In this document: positions 33,701 through 42,232 of the stretch, in pieces
Layout: the number at the start of each line of letters is the position of its first letter
How positions within the stretch are numbered: position 1 is the first letter of the stretch
DNA from: SLDF01 sp964537925
Lineage (GTDB): Bacteria > Bacteroidota > Bacteroidia > Chitinophagales > Saprospiraceae
Assembly: GCA_964537925.1 (NCBI GenBank)
Contig: CAZICV010000005.1
Coordinates: forward strand, 186,001 to 250,000
Length of the DNA stretch: 64,000 bases
Direction of reading: 5' to 3'
Made by a program: the position numbers and the translations under genes
The notes under the pieces: model-generated
Databases searched by the model: none
What the model saw: only the letters and a program-made list of their open reading frames with translations
Told to the model about the DNA's origin: nothing

Positions 33701-35359
33701 TTATTGCTTTTCTTTCGTTTCGAAGAACCATCCTACATCTCCGTTGAATATTTTATTCAGTTCCTCTTTAGCGTGCTCATCATTACGCATCCGCATATGG
33801 GTAGTGCCTTCCATTTTTTGAGGCTCCCAGGTATGCTGCGGTATATTCATCGCGCTCTCTGCCAGCACTACGCCATCAGAGTCCTTGTGTCGCCACCGTG
33901 TACCCGTCTTCACCACGTTGTACTCTTCCTTGCACTTCACCTCCACGATCAGGTCCGGGTCCTGCATCTCCGGTACGTAGTTCAGCCGGCACGGCTCTCC
34001 CTGTCTTGGAATATAGCGAATCGTATAGTAGTCAAACCGTCCGTTGCCGACCGTACACACGCATTCCCGCTGCGCAGGCTCATACACATCTTCCTCCATC
34101 AGCGCTCCTATAAACGTACGGTACTCCCGGTCAAATTTGTCCATATAGTCTATCCCCTTTTGCCACGCCTCACGGCGCTTAACTGCACGTTTGTGACGTG
34201 CCATATTTATATAACAATAGGGATTGACCGGTATCAGGCAGTTGATCCCGATCAGCTTCCGATGGAGTTGGCGCTGTCTTTCATTTTCATCCACATGCGC
34301 CTGGTAGGTCATGCGCGTCTGCAGCGCCAGCAGAGCCATATCATGTTCATTGTGCTGTGCTTCGAAGGTTGGCTCATCATTCACCGACTTTAGGAAGTAG
34401 TTGATCGTCGCCCACGAGATCGGTACCGGTAACACAGGTATCGTTCTCGTCTCTCCTTCGTCTTCATACGTCACATTGTACGCATAGGTCAGTGTATCCC
34501 GCACCCCGTAGAAGGCCACCAGGTCACTCGGGCTCTCGTACACACCCAGCGTATCCGTCAGCATCGGAGCACCCACCTTGTATTGGTCTGTGATACCCGG
34601 CAGCGACTTGTTGATCAGGTACTTCCCTATATCTTCTGCCAGAAAGTTTGACAGCTTATCCTGCAACGAATCCACCTTCACCTTCTTGGCAATCCACCGC
34701 ACAAACAGATTATCCGAGTTTTTGGCATATTCTGCCTTCGGACCCTCCGTCATATCCATCGCCAGCTTCCGCAGAAAGTCCTCGACCAGCCCCTGGTTGT
34801 TCACGATCTGCGCTCCCTGGTTTGGTGTGCCGAAGGTCACGATCCCGCCAAACTTACGTTCATGAACGTTGCCCGGCCTGTTGTAGTAGTAGTCCGTGTA
34901 CCGGCTCACAATACCGCCTTGGCTATGTGCGATCGCAAAGCTCTTCGTCCGGTCATAGTCTATCGGCAGTTCGGCGTCTAGAAACAGCTCTTGGCGCAAT
35001 CTGTAGGAGGCCGTCGCAATCGATGTCTGCGACTCATAGTATTCCGGCGCCCGGCCGTATACCTGCCGGGGAGGAAAATCTGAATGTCCAGGCACACTAT
35101 CCTGACAGGCTGCCGCCACCTTGTCCCAGCTCGAATTGTTCCCGTTCAGCCCGTGTACCCAGTACAGCATCCGGTAGTCCTCAGGCGCAGCCTGGGTCGA
35201 TATACGGGGGCTGTCCAGCTCTGGCAGTGTATAGTCCGGACCCTTCACACCTGGGTATATGATCTGCAGCGTATCCGTCACGCAGGGTGTAGTCACTTGT
35301 CCTGTGGCCGTATACATCACGGCCACCAGGCAGATTATGATATATTTTATGAGTTTCAT
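33701..35359 (-). CDS. Secreted alpha/beta-hydrolase, lipase/PGAP1-like
   Basis: A 552-residue protein with a signal peptide (IIICLVAVMYTATG). An alpha/beta-hydrolase domain has the oxyanion HG in YWVHGLNG (69-70) and the nucleophile elbow AHSQGG with Ser146, followed by GGIVTFGTPNQGAQ, the pattern of PGAP1/triacylglycerol lipases. The C-terminal ~250 residues are not recognised (Arg/Lys-rich ERQRQLHRKL region and Cys-containing CVCTVGNG). It probably cleaves ester bonds outside the cytoplasm. It lies 38 bp downstream of the T9SS gene at 35398-36474. Confidence 0.75.
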   Translation of the reverse strand: MKLIKYIIICLVAVMYTATGQVTTPCVTDTLQIIYPGVKGPDYTLPELDSPRISTQAAPEDYRMLYWVHGLNGNNSSWDKVAAACQDSVPGHSDFPPRQVYGRAPEYYESQTSIATASYRLRQELFLDAELPIDYDRTKSFAIAHSQGGIVSRYTDYYYNRPGNVHERKFGGIVTFGTPNQGAQIVNNQGLVEDFLRKLAMDMTEGPKAEYAKNSDNLFVRWIAKKVKVDSLQDKLSNFLAEDIGKYLINKSLPGITDQYKVGAPMLTDTLGVYESPSDLVAFYGVRDTLTYAYNVTYEDEGETRTIPVLPVPISWATINYFLKSVNDEPTFEAQHNEHDMALLALQTRMTYQAHVDENERQRQLHRKLIGINCLIPVNPYCYINMARHKRAVKRREAWQKGIDYMDKFDREYRTFIGALMEEDVYEPAQRECVCTVGNGRFDYYTIRYIPRQGEPCRLNYVPEMQDPDLIVEVKCKEEYNVVKTGTRWRHKDSDGVVLAESAMNIPQHTWEPQKMEGTTHMRMRNDEHAKEELNKIFNGDVGWFFETKEKQ

Positions 35360-35397
35360 CTCTGTTTGCTTAATGAAGTTAAGGAAAAATTAGCGAT

Positions 35398-36474
35398 TCA
35401 CCGACGGATCACCTTCTCGATCCAGTATTGGCCACCCGCCTCCGCCCGCACCAGGTACACACCAGGGGCCAGGCCACTGAGGTCTGCCTCCCATACCGTA
35501 CCGCCCGGCAGGCGATGCTCCTGCGCCACGGTGCCGTCCAGTGTATAGATCCGTATCCGCAGTTCGGCGTCACTTCTCAGCTCCGGTAGCTCCACCCGCA
35601 GTATATCTGTCACAGGATTGGGTGACAGCTTCAGTCTCCCTGCTTCACTGTATTTCATCGGATCAGCCGTGCCACTCCGCAGGCCCGTACCCCAAATGCC
35701 ATACTCCGAGTACCGCTCTGTCTCCACCCGGTAGATGCATGCCCCCGAGGGAGCCTCCTCCCGCTGCATCAGCAGCCGATAGATCATCGGGTAGCCTCCT
35801 GTCGTATCCGTATCGTACTGTACCACTTCCCTGCTCATCCACTGGCCAAGCCCATCATACGTATTGACGAATACAAGGCCTTCCGAACGGTCTGTGATCA
35901 TCTCCGTATCTCCGTCTACCACGCGCTCACGGCCGCCGGACAGTGTATCCGGCGTCACTGAGCCCAGGGCGGCCAGCCCGGTCGTATCCAATGGCTCCCG
36001 CCACGGAGAGGTCAGCGGTACGGTATATATCAGAGAGCTGCCATTGTAGATACGCGATGTATCCCGGTACAGTACCGAGTGACTATGTGGAGCCACCTGC
36101 GGTACAAACTGACTCGCCTGGTCCACCACCTGCCGGATCATGATCGGATTGTCGCCCACATCCTCTGCATACAGATAGCGCTCATCCGCCTGGAGTGGCT
36201 CCATGTATACTTTGTCCAGAGCGGTGTAGTCTGACAGACTGGCATCCGCCGGGATCGCATACTGCTGCTCCCGCTGCACCCGGTAGATCTCCAGCGGTAC
36301 AGCGCCAGACGGCACACCCGTGAGACTCAGCATACTGGCAGCCTGCAAGCCACCGCCTCCCGACTGGGCGGCCAGGTTGGCACTCTGCAGCAGCAGCCCG
36401 CAGAGCAGCAGCACCGGCCACCGCTTCAGCGCCCCGGTAGCCCGGTTCACTTGATTGTTTACTCGTTTCTTCAT
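35398..36474 (-). CDS. Secreted protein with T9SS sorting domain
   Basis: A 358-residue protein from the ATG at 36474 (MKKRVNNQVN), with signal peptide ending near LLLQSANLAAQ. No enzymatic domain is recognised; the middle contains repeated short Tyr/Asp-rich segments. The last ~80 residues are a T9SS sorting domain (LSPNPVTDILRVEL, IYTLDGTV, SGLAPGVYLVRA). It is transcribed away from the XRE gene at 37039, which is preceded by the phased array at 36921-36998. The same relation (T9SS gene divergent from an XRE gene) occurs at the left end of the window. Confidence 0.8.
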   Translation of the reverse strand: MKKRVNNQVNRATGALKRWPVLLLCGLLLQSANLAAQSGGGGLQAASMLSLTGVPSGAVPLEIYRVQREQQYAIPADASLSDYTALDKVYMEPLQADERYLYAEDVGDNPIMIRQVVDQASQFVPQVAPHSHSVLYRDTSRIYNGSSLIYTVPLTSPWREPLDTTGLAALGSVTPDTLSGGRERVVDGDTEMITDRSEGLVFVNTYDGLGQWMSREVVQYDTDTTGGYPMIYRLLMQREEAPSGACIYRVETERYSEYGIWGTGLRSGTADPMKYSEAGRLKLSPNPVTDILRVELPELRSDAELRIRIYTLDGTVAQEHRLPGGTVWEADLSGLAPGVYLVRAEAGGQYWIEKVIRR

Positions 36475-36920
36475 AACTTTGAAACAGTTTAATTTGTGAA
36501 TAATTAGGTTAAACTCCACCGTTGTCGCCCTCCCTGGCGGCAGCGGTTTCTTTTTTATGCCTATTAAGCTATCCAAGGCAAATTTGCACTGCCTTTTCAT
36601 GCAGTTTGTTGCGAATATCAATTCAAACACATATTTTTTACTTACATATCCTTAATTTTTATCCTGCTAGGGACGATTATGTCCCTCTTTGGTGCTTTTA
36701 CAATTGCCGATCTGTCTAAAGATGCTATCCATCCACATCATCCTGCAGAGAGATGCCGGACATCCGGCACACTCCGCAGGAATCAAAACTGTATACATCG
36801 CTACGATCAGAAAATTCATAAACTCCATCACATCTCACCATAGCCACAATCAAACATGATATTGTTTTATTTTGACTAATTCTCACAGGTAAAATTATAC
36901 AAACATTAAGATATCTGACC
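36475..36920. other. Non-coding region between the divergent T9SS and XRE genes
   Basis: No coding region with support is seen; the region becomes AT-rich after about 36600 (long A/T stretches near 36630-36910). It should hold the promoter of the T9SS gene at 36474. The phased array starts at 36921. Confidence 0.5.
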
Positions 36921-36998
36921 GGTCAATCTTTGGCAGAAACCAGTCATTTTTTGGCAAAAACCGGTCAGATCTTGGCAAAAACCGGTCAGTCCCTATAT
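36921..36998 (+). promoter_or_regulatory. Array of four phased 15-bp elements upstream of XRE gene (second copy)
   Basis: GGTCAATCTTTGGCA (36921), AGTCATTTTTTGGCA (36942), GGTCAGATCTTGGCA (36963) and a degenerate GGTCAGTCCCTATAT (36984) lie exactly 21 bp apart; consensus GGTCAnnnyyTGGCA. The third copy ends 62 bp before the XRE ATG at 37039, the same distance as the nearest element in front of the copy at 44. It probably binds the XRE protein. A -10-like TATATCTTAG overlaps the last element, which would allow repression. Confidence 0.65.
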
Positions 36999-37038
36999 CT
37001 TAGCAGTGAGCGTAGCTCAATTCAATTCTTCATACGCT

Positions 37039-37437
37039 ATGTTGCACGATACCATACGCCGCATCAGAGAAGTCCACAAACTGACCCAGGAAGAAGTCGC
37101 CGAGCGGCTCAGCCTTGCCGTACGTACCTATACCCGCTTAGAGTCGGGAGAGACCCGCCTCGATTGGGAGCGCATGCGTGCGATCGCCGAGGTCTACGAT
37201 ATGAGTCCCGAAGACCTGGTAGCATTTGATGGAAAATCAATTATCCAGACTTTCAATGTAGAAAGCCATGAAGGCACTGTCAACAACAGTGGACAGTCCT
37301 TCAATACATATTATGGTGCCGAAAAAGAACTCTACGAACAATTGATCGCGCAGCTCCGCGAGGAGATCGCACATATGCGGGAAGACATGGCATTCTTGCG
37401 GGAAGAGCTGGTCCGTGCCCGCAGGGGCGAGGGCTGA
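37039..37437 (+). CDS. XRE-family helix-turn-helix regulator
   Basis: A 132-residue protein: an HTH_3 domain at residues ~1-65 (HKLTQEEVAERLSLAVRTYT with GETRLDWERMRAIAEVYDM), a linker, and a C-terminal coiled coil (KELYEQLIAQLREEIAHMRED) that probably dimerises it. The ATG at 37039 is preferred over a GTG at 37006 because it matches the start of the paralogue at 44. It is a DNA-binding regulator; the phased array upstream suggests autoregulation. Target genes are unknown, but the divergent T9SS gene is the obvious candidate. Confidence 0.85.
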   Translation: MLHDTIRRIREVHKLTQEEVAERLSLAVRTYTRLESGETRLDWERMRAIAEVYDMSPEDLVAFDGKSIIQTFNVESHEGTVNNSGQSFNTYYGAEKELYEQLIAQLREEIAHMREDMAFLREELVRARRGEG

Positions 37438-38103
37438 CAGGCCCATCTCGCCCTTGTACGATCTGCATCCCCACACAGTTAAGAGACAGCATATTATCGG
37501 TGCGTGCAGACAGCACTCACTCTCCTCCTCTGCTGTATATGGCTCACCGCCTGTAGCGGGTTGATATATGTCCCCGTATATGACTTGAGCCGGGATACAG
37601 TATAGTAAGTGTATTGACAGGGGGTATTTGTTAACTTGCTTTGTTTACACATATGAGCGTGCTGTATATCCGGCATCCGGTTGGGATATGCCTTTTCATT
37701 GCACCATAGACCACTGGCTGTCTCGGGGGCAGCCCCGCGCCACAAGGCGTAACTCACCCTTGGCCCCACGTACCCATTGATTCCACCTATAGTTACTGTA
37801 TAGTCCGGTATAGGTCAGTCCCGGGGTTAGTCCGGGGACAGTGTATGGCGGAGGTCGCCGGGTCAAGATGAAACGTTACACTTCTTAGCGTAGCGCATAT
37901 GCTCGGCCTCTCATTCGGATATACAGAGTGTTGGCCCGCATCACGGTCCACCCTTTTATGGTTGCGATGGCACATCATCGCCTGCTCCGGTGTCAGTCTC
38001 ATTGGGGTATCCGTAGTGGGGTCTTTCGCAATTATAGTAGTTGAGCAATTCTTAAAGCTGCCGCCTGAAGAACTCTTTGCGTATCGTCTGCATGAATCGC
38101 TGC
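37438..38103. other. 660-bp region between XRE gene and repeat copy B, apparently decayed
   Basis: No intact gene with a recognised domain. It contains a short lipoprotein-like start (37504-37605, listed separately) and, at about 38030-38100, a segment reading EQFLKLPPEELFAYRLHE that runs into the repeat in another frame. The mix suggests gene debris next to the repeat boundary. Confidence 0.45.
37504..37605 (+). CDS. 33-residue lipoprotein-like mini-ORF or gene remnant
   Basis: A GTG start at 37504 gives a hydrophobic stretch and a lipobox-like LTACSG at about 15-20, followed by only ~15 residues before a TAG stop at 37603-37605. It resembles the export signal of a lipoprotein without the mature part. 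It may be a truncated gene or a very small lipoprotein; no family recognised. Confidence 0.25.
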   Translation: MQTALTLLLCCIWLTACSGLIYVPVYDLSRDTV

Positions 38104-38295
38104 ACGAAGCCGATCCCCGCCGGTACCATCGTGGAGCTTATCGGGCGGGTAGTGCATATCGGCAATACCAGCCTCAAGGTCAGCGTGGATATCTTCATAG
38201 AGCAGATGTATTCCTACTCGCGTGAGAAGGCGGTGAGCGGGCTGTTTACTTTCGTGGCGATCGATGAACACAAACAGCCGGTCCGGATCGAATGA
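38104..38295 (+). pseudogene. Truncated acyl-CoA thioesterase copy (3' fragment)
   Basis: 64 codons (from TKPIPAGTIVELIGR to PVRIE and the stop) are identical in protein sequence to the end of the thioesterase at 28433-28816, with one silent change. The first half including the catalytic MDE region is absent, and no homologous start precedes it; 38092 offers an ATG in frame but of unrelated sequence. It is a remnant, not a functional thioesterase. Confidence 0.9.
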
Positions 38296-38382
38296 GAGGT
38301 TCCGGGGGAAGAGTGGTTTTGTCCTGGTTTGCTTGGATATACGCGCCGGGTTCCGTATCTTAATAAGATAGGCCTGTGTGAA
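38104..38382 (+). repeat. 279-bp direct repeat, copy B
   Basis: Partner of 28625-28903 (four differences). It lies 9479 bp from copy A in the same orientation. After it the sequence reaches the 3' end of the minus-strand gene at 38440. Confidence 0.95.
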
Positions 38383-38439
38383 CCGGGCTACTTGCCGGGC
38401 AGACTTCTATTACCTGGTAAGCAGGATCGGGCCAGGCGA

Positions 38440-40539
38440 TCAGTACGATCCCCAGTACTTGCGCAGGAACCACTCTGCCCCCAGCAGGATCAGCAGTACG
38501 AAGAAGAACCACTTGAGGTGAATGGCTGGCTCCGTGCTGCTGGTCTCATAGAGCAGGGTGCGGATCTTCTCATTGCTGCGGATCCAGTCCGGCAGCTGGC
38601 TGATCTCGTCCGGCGCAAGCGCCCGGCCGTCGTACTCGGCGGCGATCCGCCTGAGCAGCCCGTGGTCCGCTGTCAGGTCATACAGTTCCTTCTCGATCGG
38701 CTGCACGGTAAACTGGCCCTCGGCCTTCAGCTCCCTGCCGCCATAGCTGACCGTAGCCGTATACCTGTACTGGTCTACGGGGAATAGTCCCGGCTCCAGG
38801 TAGTAGGCCGTACCTCTGCGGTTGAACACGAAGTTGAAGTCCTTGCCGGAGCTGTTGGTCAGCCTGATCTGTACGTCGGGTTCATTGACCTGTTCGTAGC
38901 TCTCATTGTACAGCTCTGCGCCGAAGATGAGCGGTTCGTTCTCGTCGAAGATATTTTTGGGCTGGAATACCCTGAACCGACGCTTGTCTTCCTTGACGCT
39001 CAGGTACGTGAATGTCTTGCGCACCAGCTCGCTGATATGATCGAAGGACTCTGTCTGCAGGTAATCATACAGCTTCCAGCGCCAGATGCCTTCGGCTGCC
39101 AGTACGCCGGTCTTCTGCCCGGATGTGGACTGGAACAGCAGCAGCGGGTACTCCGTGCCGATCTTGCCGATCCGCTGTCGCAGCAGTACCTCTGCCCCCG
39201 GCCCGGCGCTGTACTCTGCGTAGGGTGAGCTCAGCGGTACAAAGGCGGTGATCTGCGCCCGGGTCTTCTCCTCGATCGAGAAGAGCCTGAACACCGGGTT
39301 GATATCTGCCGTCACATCGTTGGCGCCGGCATTGCCGCCCCTGGCCTGCAGTGCATCCTGTACATTGTTGAATGCTGCCAGGTCGGTCTGGTTGCCTACT
39401 ATGAAGAGTATCGGCAGGCCTGCACTGCGGGCATTGCTCACGAGCGGCGCTACATCTGCATTGCGTGTGGGCAGTTGGTGCAGTACCAGCAGGTCGTAAT
39501 CGGTTATCTTCTTCTTGAAGTCCTTGTACAGGGCGTGCTCTACCTGGTAGTTGCGGTTGTGCTCCAGGATCTGCCTGAGGGCCGCTATATCGGGGTGCGG
39601 AGAGGCTGCCAGGATCAGTACCTTCTGGCGGGCATCCAATACATCCACGAAGATCTCGCGTGTATTGTTGGAGGTAGTGCTTTCGCCGCTGACCGGGCTC
39701 AGGCTGAAGCGATACCGCTGCACACCGGGTTCGGCTGCATCGATAGAAAGCTCGATCGTGCGGAAATAGTCCGCCTGGTCGATGCGGAAAGGCACTTGTT
39801 CCACCAGGTGGGCCTGTCCGCCCCTGACACGGTGCACGGAGAGTTTGCTGTCCGTATCCGCACAGTTGAACGCACTGATATCCACCTGCACACTGAAGCG
39901 GTCGCCCAGGTAGGCGATCTTGTTGTGGAAGATCTTCCTTATTTTCAGGTCCTTGCGCTGGGTCGTGTCGCCCAGGAGCACAGAGTAGACCGGGAGTTTG
40001 AGCGGCTGAAGGGCGTAGAAGGGATTGGCACCCTCATTGTATATCCCGTCGGAGGCCAGGACGATGGCTGCCAGGTTTTCTGCGCCGTAGCGGTCGTATG
40101 CCTGCTCGAACACGGAGGCAATATTCGTTGCTTTTTCGTGCTGGTCCCAGGCGCTGGTGTCAGATACGTCTGCACCGAAGGTCCAGGAATGGACCTCATA
40201 GTCGCCCGACAGCTCGCCGGCCACTTCCCCCAGTGCCGCGTCCCAGCGGCGCAGGGATACGGAATCACCGGCGGCCCTTACGGACTCCGAGTTGTCCCGG
40301 GCGATCAGCACGATCGGCTTGCGTATCTCCGTACGGCTGTGCCTGAGCAGCGGGCCGAGCAGCAACAGCCCGACCAGGAAGAAGGCCAGGAACCTCAGGA
40401 TGCTGAGTATCACCGGCAGCGGTCGCGGCATTTCGCGATGAGCTTCGTTGCGATAGTACAGGACCATCGTCAGCATTGCGCTGCCTGCTGCCAGGAGTAG
40501 CAGCCACCAGGGAGAGTATTGAAAACTGATCAGATCCAA
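38440..40539 (-). CDS. vWA-type membrane protein, unknown role
   Basis: A 699-residue membrane protein: two N-terminal TM helices (WWLLLLAAGSAMLTMVLYY and ILRFLAFFLVGLLLLGPLL), then a vWA-like domain starting at VLIARDNSESV with later VLASDGIYNEG, an Ig-like region, a second alpha/beta segment resembling a class I amidotransferase-like fold (VLILAASPHPDIAALRQIL, LLVLHQLPTRN) and a C-terminal TM (FFFVLLILLGAEWFL). This layout is common in Bacteroidota as conserved vWA proteins of unknown function, sometimes near MoxR genes, which are absent here. The MIDAS first motif is DNSES, close to the consensus DxSxS. Confidence 0.8.
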   Translation of the reverse strand: MDLISFQYSPWWLLLLAAGSAMLTMVLYYRNEAHREMPRPLPVILSILRFLAFFLVGLLLLGPLLRHSRTEIRKPIVLIARDNSESVRAAGDSVSLRRWDAALGEVAGELSGDYEVHSWTFGADVSDTSAWDQHEKATNIASVFEQAYDRYGAENLAAIVLASDGIYNEGANPFYALQPLKLPVYSVLLGDTTQRKDLKIRKIFHNKIAYLGDRFSVQVDISAFNCADTDSKLSVHRVRGGQAHLVEQVPFRIDQADYFRTIELSIDAAEPGVQRYRFSLSPVSGESTTSNNTREIFVDVLDARQKVLILAASPHPDIAALRQILEHNRNYQVEHALYKDFKKKITDYDLLVLHQLPTRNADVAPLVSNARSAGLPILFIVGNQTDLAAFNNVQDALQARGGNAGANDVTADINPVFRLFSIEEKTRAQITAFVPLSSPYAEYSAGPGAEVLLRQRIGKIGTEYPLLLFQSTSGQKTGVLAAEGIWRWKLYDYLQTESFDHISELVRKTFTYLSVKEDKRRFRVFQPKNIFDENEPLIFGAELYNESYEQVNEPDVQIRLTNSSGKDFNFVFNRRGTAYYLEPGLFPVDQYRYTATVSYGGRELKAEGQFTVQPIEKELYDLTADHGLLRRIAAEYDGRALAPDEISQLPDWIRSNEKIRTLLYETSSTEPAIHLKWFFFVLLILLGAEWFLRKYWGSY

Positions 40540-40738
40540 GCAGACTTCCTTGTGATGAGTGGGCAGCTACGCTGCAAAAACGGCCGCTATATTACGACAA
40601 TGCCTGTATACAGGCAAGTATGACGTGTGCATCATCGGGCCCCTGACTTAACGAAAAGCGCCGGTATTTGTTTTAACGGCAGCGTAGCTGCGGCGATGTA
40701 CCGAAACCAGTCATTCGTTCGTTTCTATCCTGATGTTT

Positions 40739-40746
40739 TACCTTTG
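40739..40746 (+). promoter_or_regulatory. -7 box of the gene at 40772
   Basis: TACCTTTG is a perfect TAnnTTTG match 25 bp before the ATG at 40772; it supports this start over 40733, which would begin before the promoter. Confidence 0.5.
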
Positions 40747-40771
40747 CAACTCAACCAGAATCTCCGAACGG

Positions 40772-42043
40772 ATGACCCGACTACCGATCATTGCCTGTTT
40801 CCTCTTTTTATCCCTGCAGTCTTTTGCCGCTTACCTGCTGCTACCCATGGATGAGCGTCAGTCCAATCACCTCAAGGCCTACGGGATCACTTATATGGCG
40901 CTGTCGGCGGGAGCTGAGACATACTGGCTGCTCAACTACCGCGGCGGTTCTTTTGCCATACCACATACCAAGGCGCTGGAGAAAGAGTGCCTGCTGCGCA
41001 ATGTGTCGTTTGAGGTGATCCCGGACGGGCAGTTTGCACAGATCCAGCAGGAGATAGCGGACCCGGAGCTCAATATGGAGGTCATCAAGCTGGAGAAAGC
41101 GCCGCGGATAGCGGTCTATACGCCTGATTTCAACGCGCGGGGAGAGCGTATACAGCCCTGGGACGATGCCGTCACCCTGGTACTGACATTTGCCGAGATT
41201 CCCTATGATGTCATCTATGACCGCGAGGTGCTGGAGGACAAGCTGGCTCAGTATGACTGGCTGCACCTGCACCATGAGGATTTCACGGGACAGTACGGCA
41301 AGTTCTATGCAAACTACGGCTCACAGCCCTGGTACAAGGAGAGTGTGCGGCGGATGGAGGCGCTGGCCAAGAGCCTGGGCTACAACAAGGTAAGCCAGCT
41401 CAAGCTGGCAGTCGTGCGCAAGATCAGGGATTATGTGATCGGGGGGGGCTTTATGTTTGCCATGTGTTCGGCTACGGATACGTATGATATCGCGCTGGCA
41501 GCTGCCGAGACGGATATCTGTGCGGATATATACGACGGGGATGCGATGGAGCCCAATATCAATATGAGGCTCAAGTATGACCAGACCTTTGCCTTCCGGG
41601 ATTTCAGGCTGAGCACCAACCCGATGGAGTACCGCTACTCCGATATCGACGACAAGAAACGCAACATACCCCCGCAGACCGATTACTTTACACTCTTTGA
41701 CTTCTCAGCGAAGTGGGACCCTGTGCCGACCATGCTCACGCAAAACCACACCCGTACTGTCAAGGGATTCATGGGACAGACGACGGCATTCAACAAGGAG
41801 CTCGTCAAGTCCAACGTGATCGTCCTGGGAGAGAATAAGCCGGTCAATGAAGTGCGCTACATACACGGCACACTGGGCGAGGGACAGTGGACCTTTTACG
41901 GCGGGCATGACCCCGAGGATTACCAGCACTTTGTCAACGACCCGGAGACTGACCTGTCCCTGCATCCTAATTCGCCGGGATACCGGCTTATCCTGAACAA
42001 TGTGCTCTTCCCGGCTGCCAAGAAGAAGGAGCGCAAGACCTGA
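40772..42043 (+). CDS. Secreted protein of the Bacteroidota family annotated asparagine synthetase B
   Basis: A 423-residue protein with a signal peptide (IIACFLFLSLQSFA). The region from ~105 (PRIAVYTPDFNARG, with FMFAMCSATDT near 235) resembles a ThuA/class I amidotransferase-like fold; Bacteroidota homologues are commonly annotated asparagine synthetase B, but no ATP-binding or glutaminase catalytic set of true AsnB is present, so the name is misleading. Cys-containing GGGFMFAMCSA could be the amidotransferase-like nucleophile elbow. The protein should be periplasmic or surface located. Function is not established. Confidence 0.75.
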   Translation: MTRLPIIACFLFLSLQSFAAYLLLPMDERQSNHLKAYGITYMALSAGAETYWLLNYRGGSFAIPHTKALEKECLLRNVSFEVIPDGQFAQIQQEIADPELNMEVIKLEKAPRIAVYTPDFNARGERIQPWDDAVTLVLTFAEIPYDVIYDREVLEDKLAQYDWLHLHHEDFTGQYGKFYANYGSQPWYKESVRRMEALAKSLGYNKVSQLKLAVVRKIRDYVIGGGFMFAMCSATDTYDIALAAAETDICADIYDGDAMEPNINMRLKYDQTFAFRDFRLSTNPMEYRYSDIDDKKRNIPPQTDYFTLFDFSAKWDPVPTMLTQNHTRTVKGFMGQTTAFNKELVKSNVIVLGENKPVNEVRYIHGTLGEGQWTFYGGHDPEDYQHFVNDPETDLSLHPNSPGYRLILNNVLFPAAKKKERKT

Positions 42044-42174
42044 ATGGGTACGCCCGAGGGGCGGAATAAAAGTCTGTATATCGGCTCGCCTGGTATTGCT
42101 GGCGGAATTTTCTCCCGAACCGGCTTGCTCTTGCTGATGGATGCAGGTGGGTACGCCTGTTTTTCCCGGCCGGA

Positions 42175-42206
42175 TTGCTGAAAGATTTTGCGGACGACTA
42201 TATTTG
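42175..42206 (+). promoter_or_regulatory. Promoter of FabH-type synthase gene
   Basis: ATTG (TTG 42175-42177) is followed after 21 bp by TATATTTG (42199-42206), a perfect TAnnTTTG, 26 bp before the ATG at 42233. Confidence 0.55.
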
Positions 42207-42232
42207 GTTTTTATCCGCCAAACAGCAGCCCT

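Noticed and set aside
28904..38103. Integrase, transposase or tRNA attachment site for the repeat-flanked segment
   Set aside because: None was found; the repeats contain a protein-gene end, not a tRNA, and no recombinase reading frame lies between them.
37899..38225. Reading frame across the boundary of repeat copy B
   Set aside because: It runs through the thioesterase remnant in the wrong frame, so the second half is noise.
40772..42043. True glutamine-dependent asparagine synthetase
   Set aside because: The N-terminal Cys glutaminase and the ATP-pyrophosphatase motif SGGxD are absent and the protein is exported.
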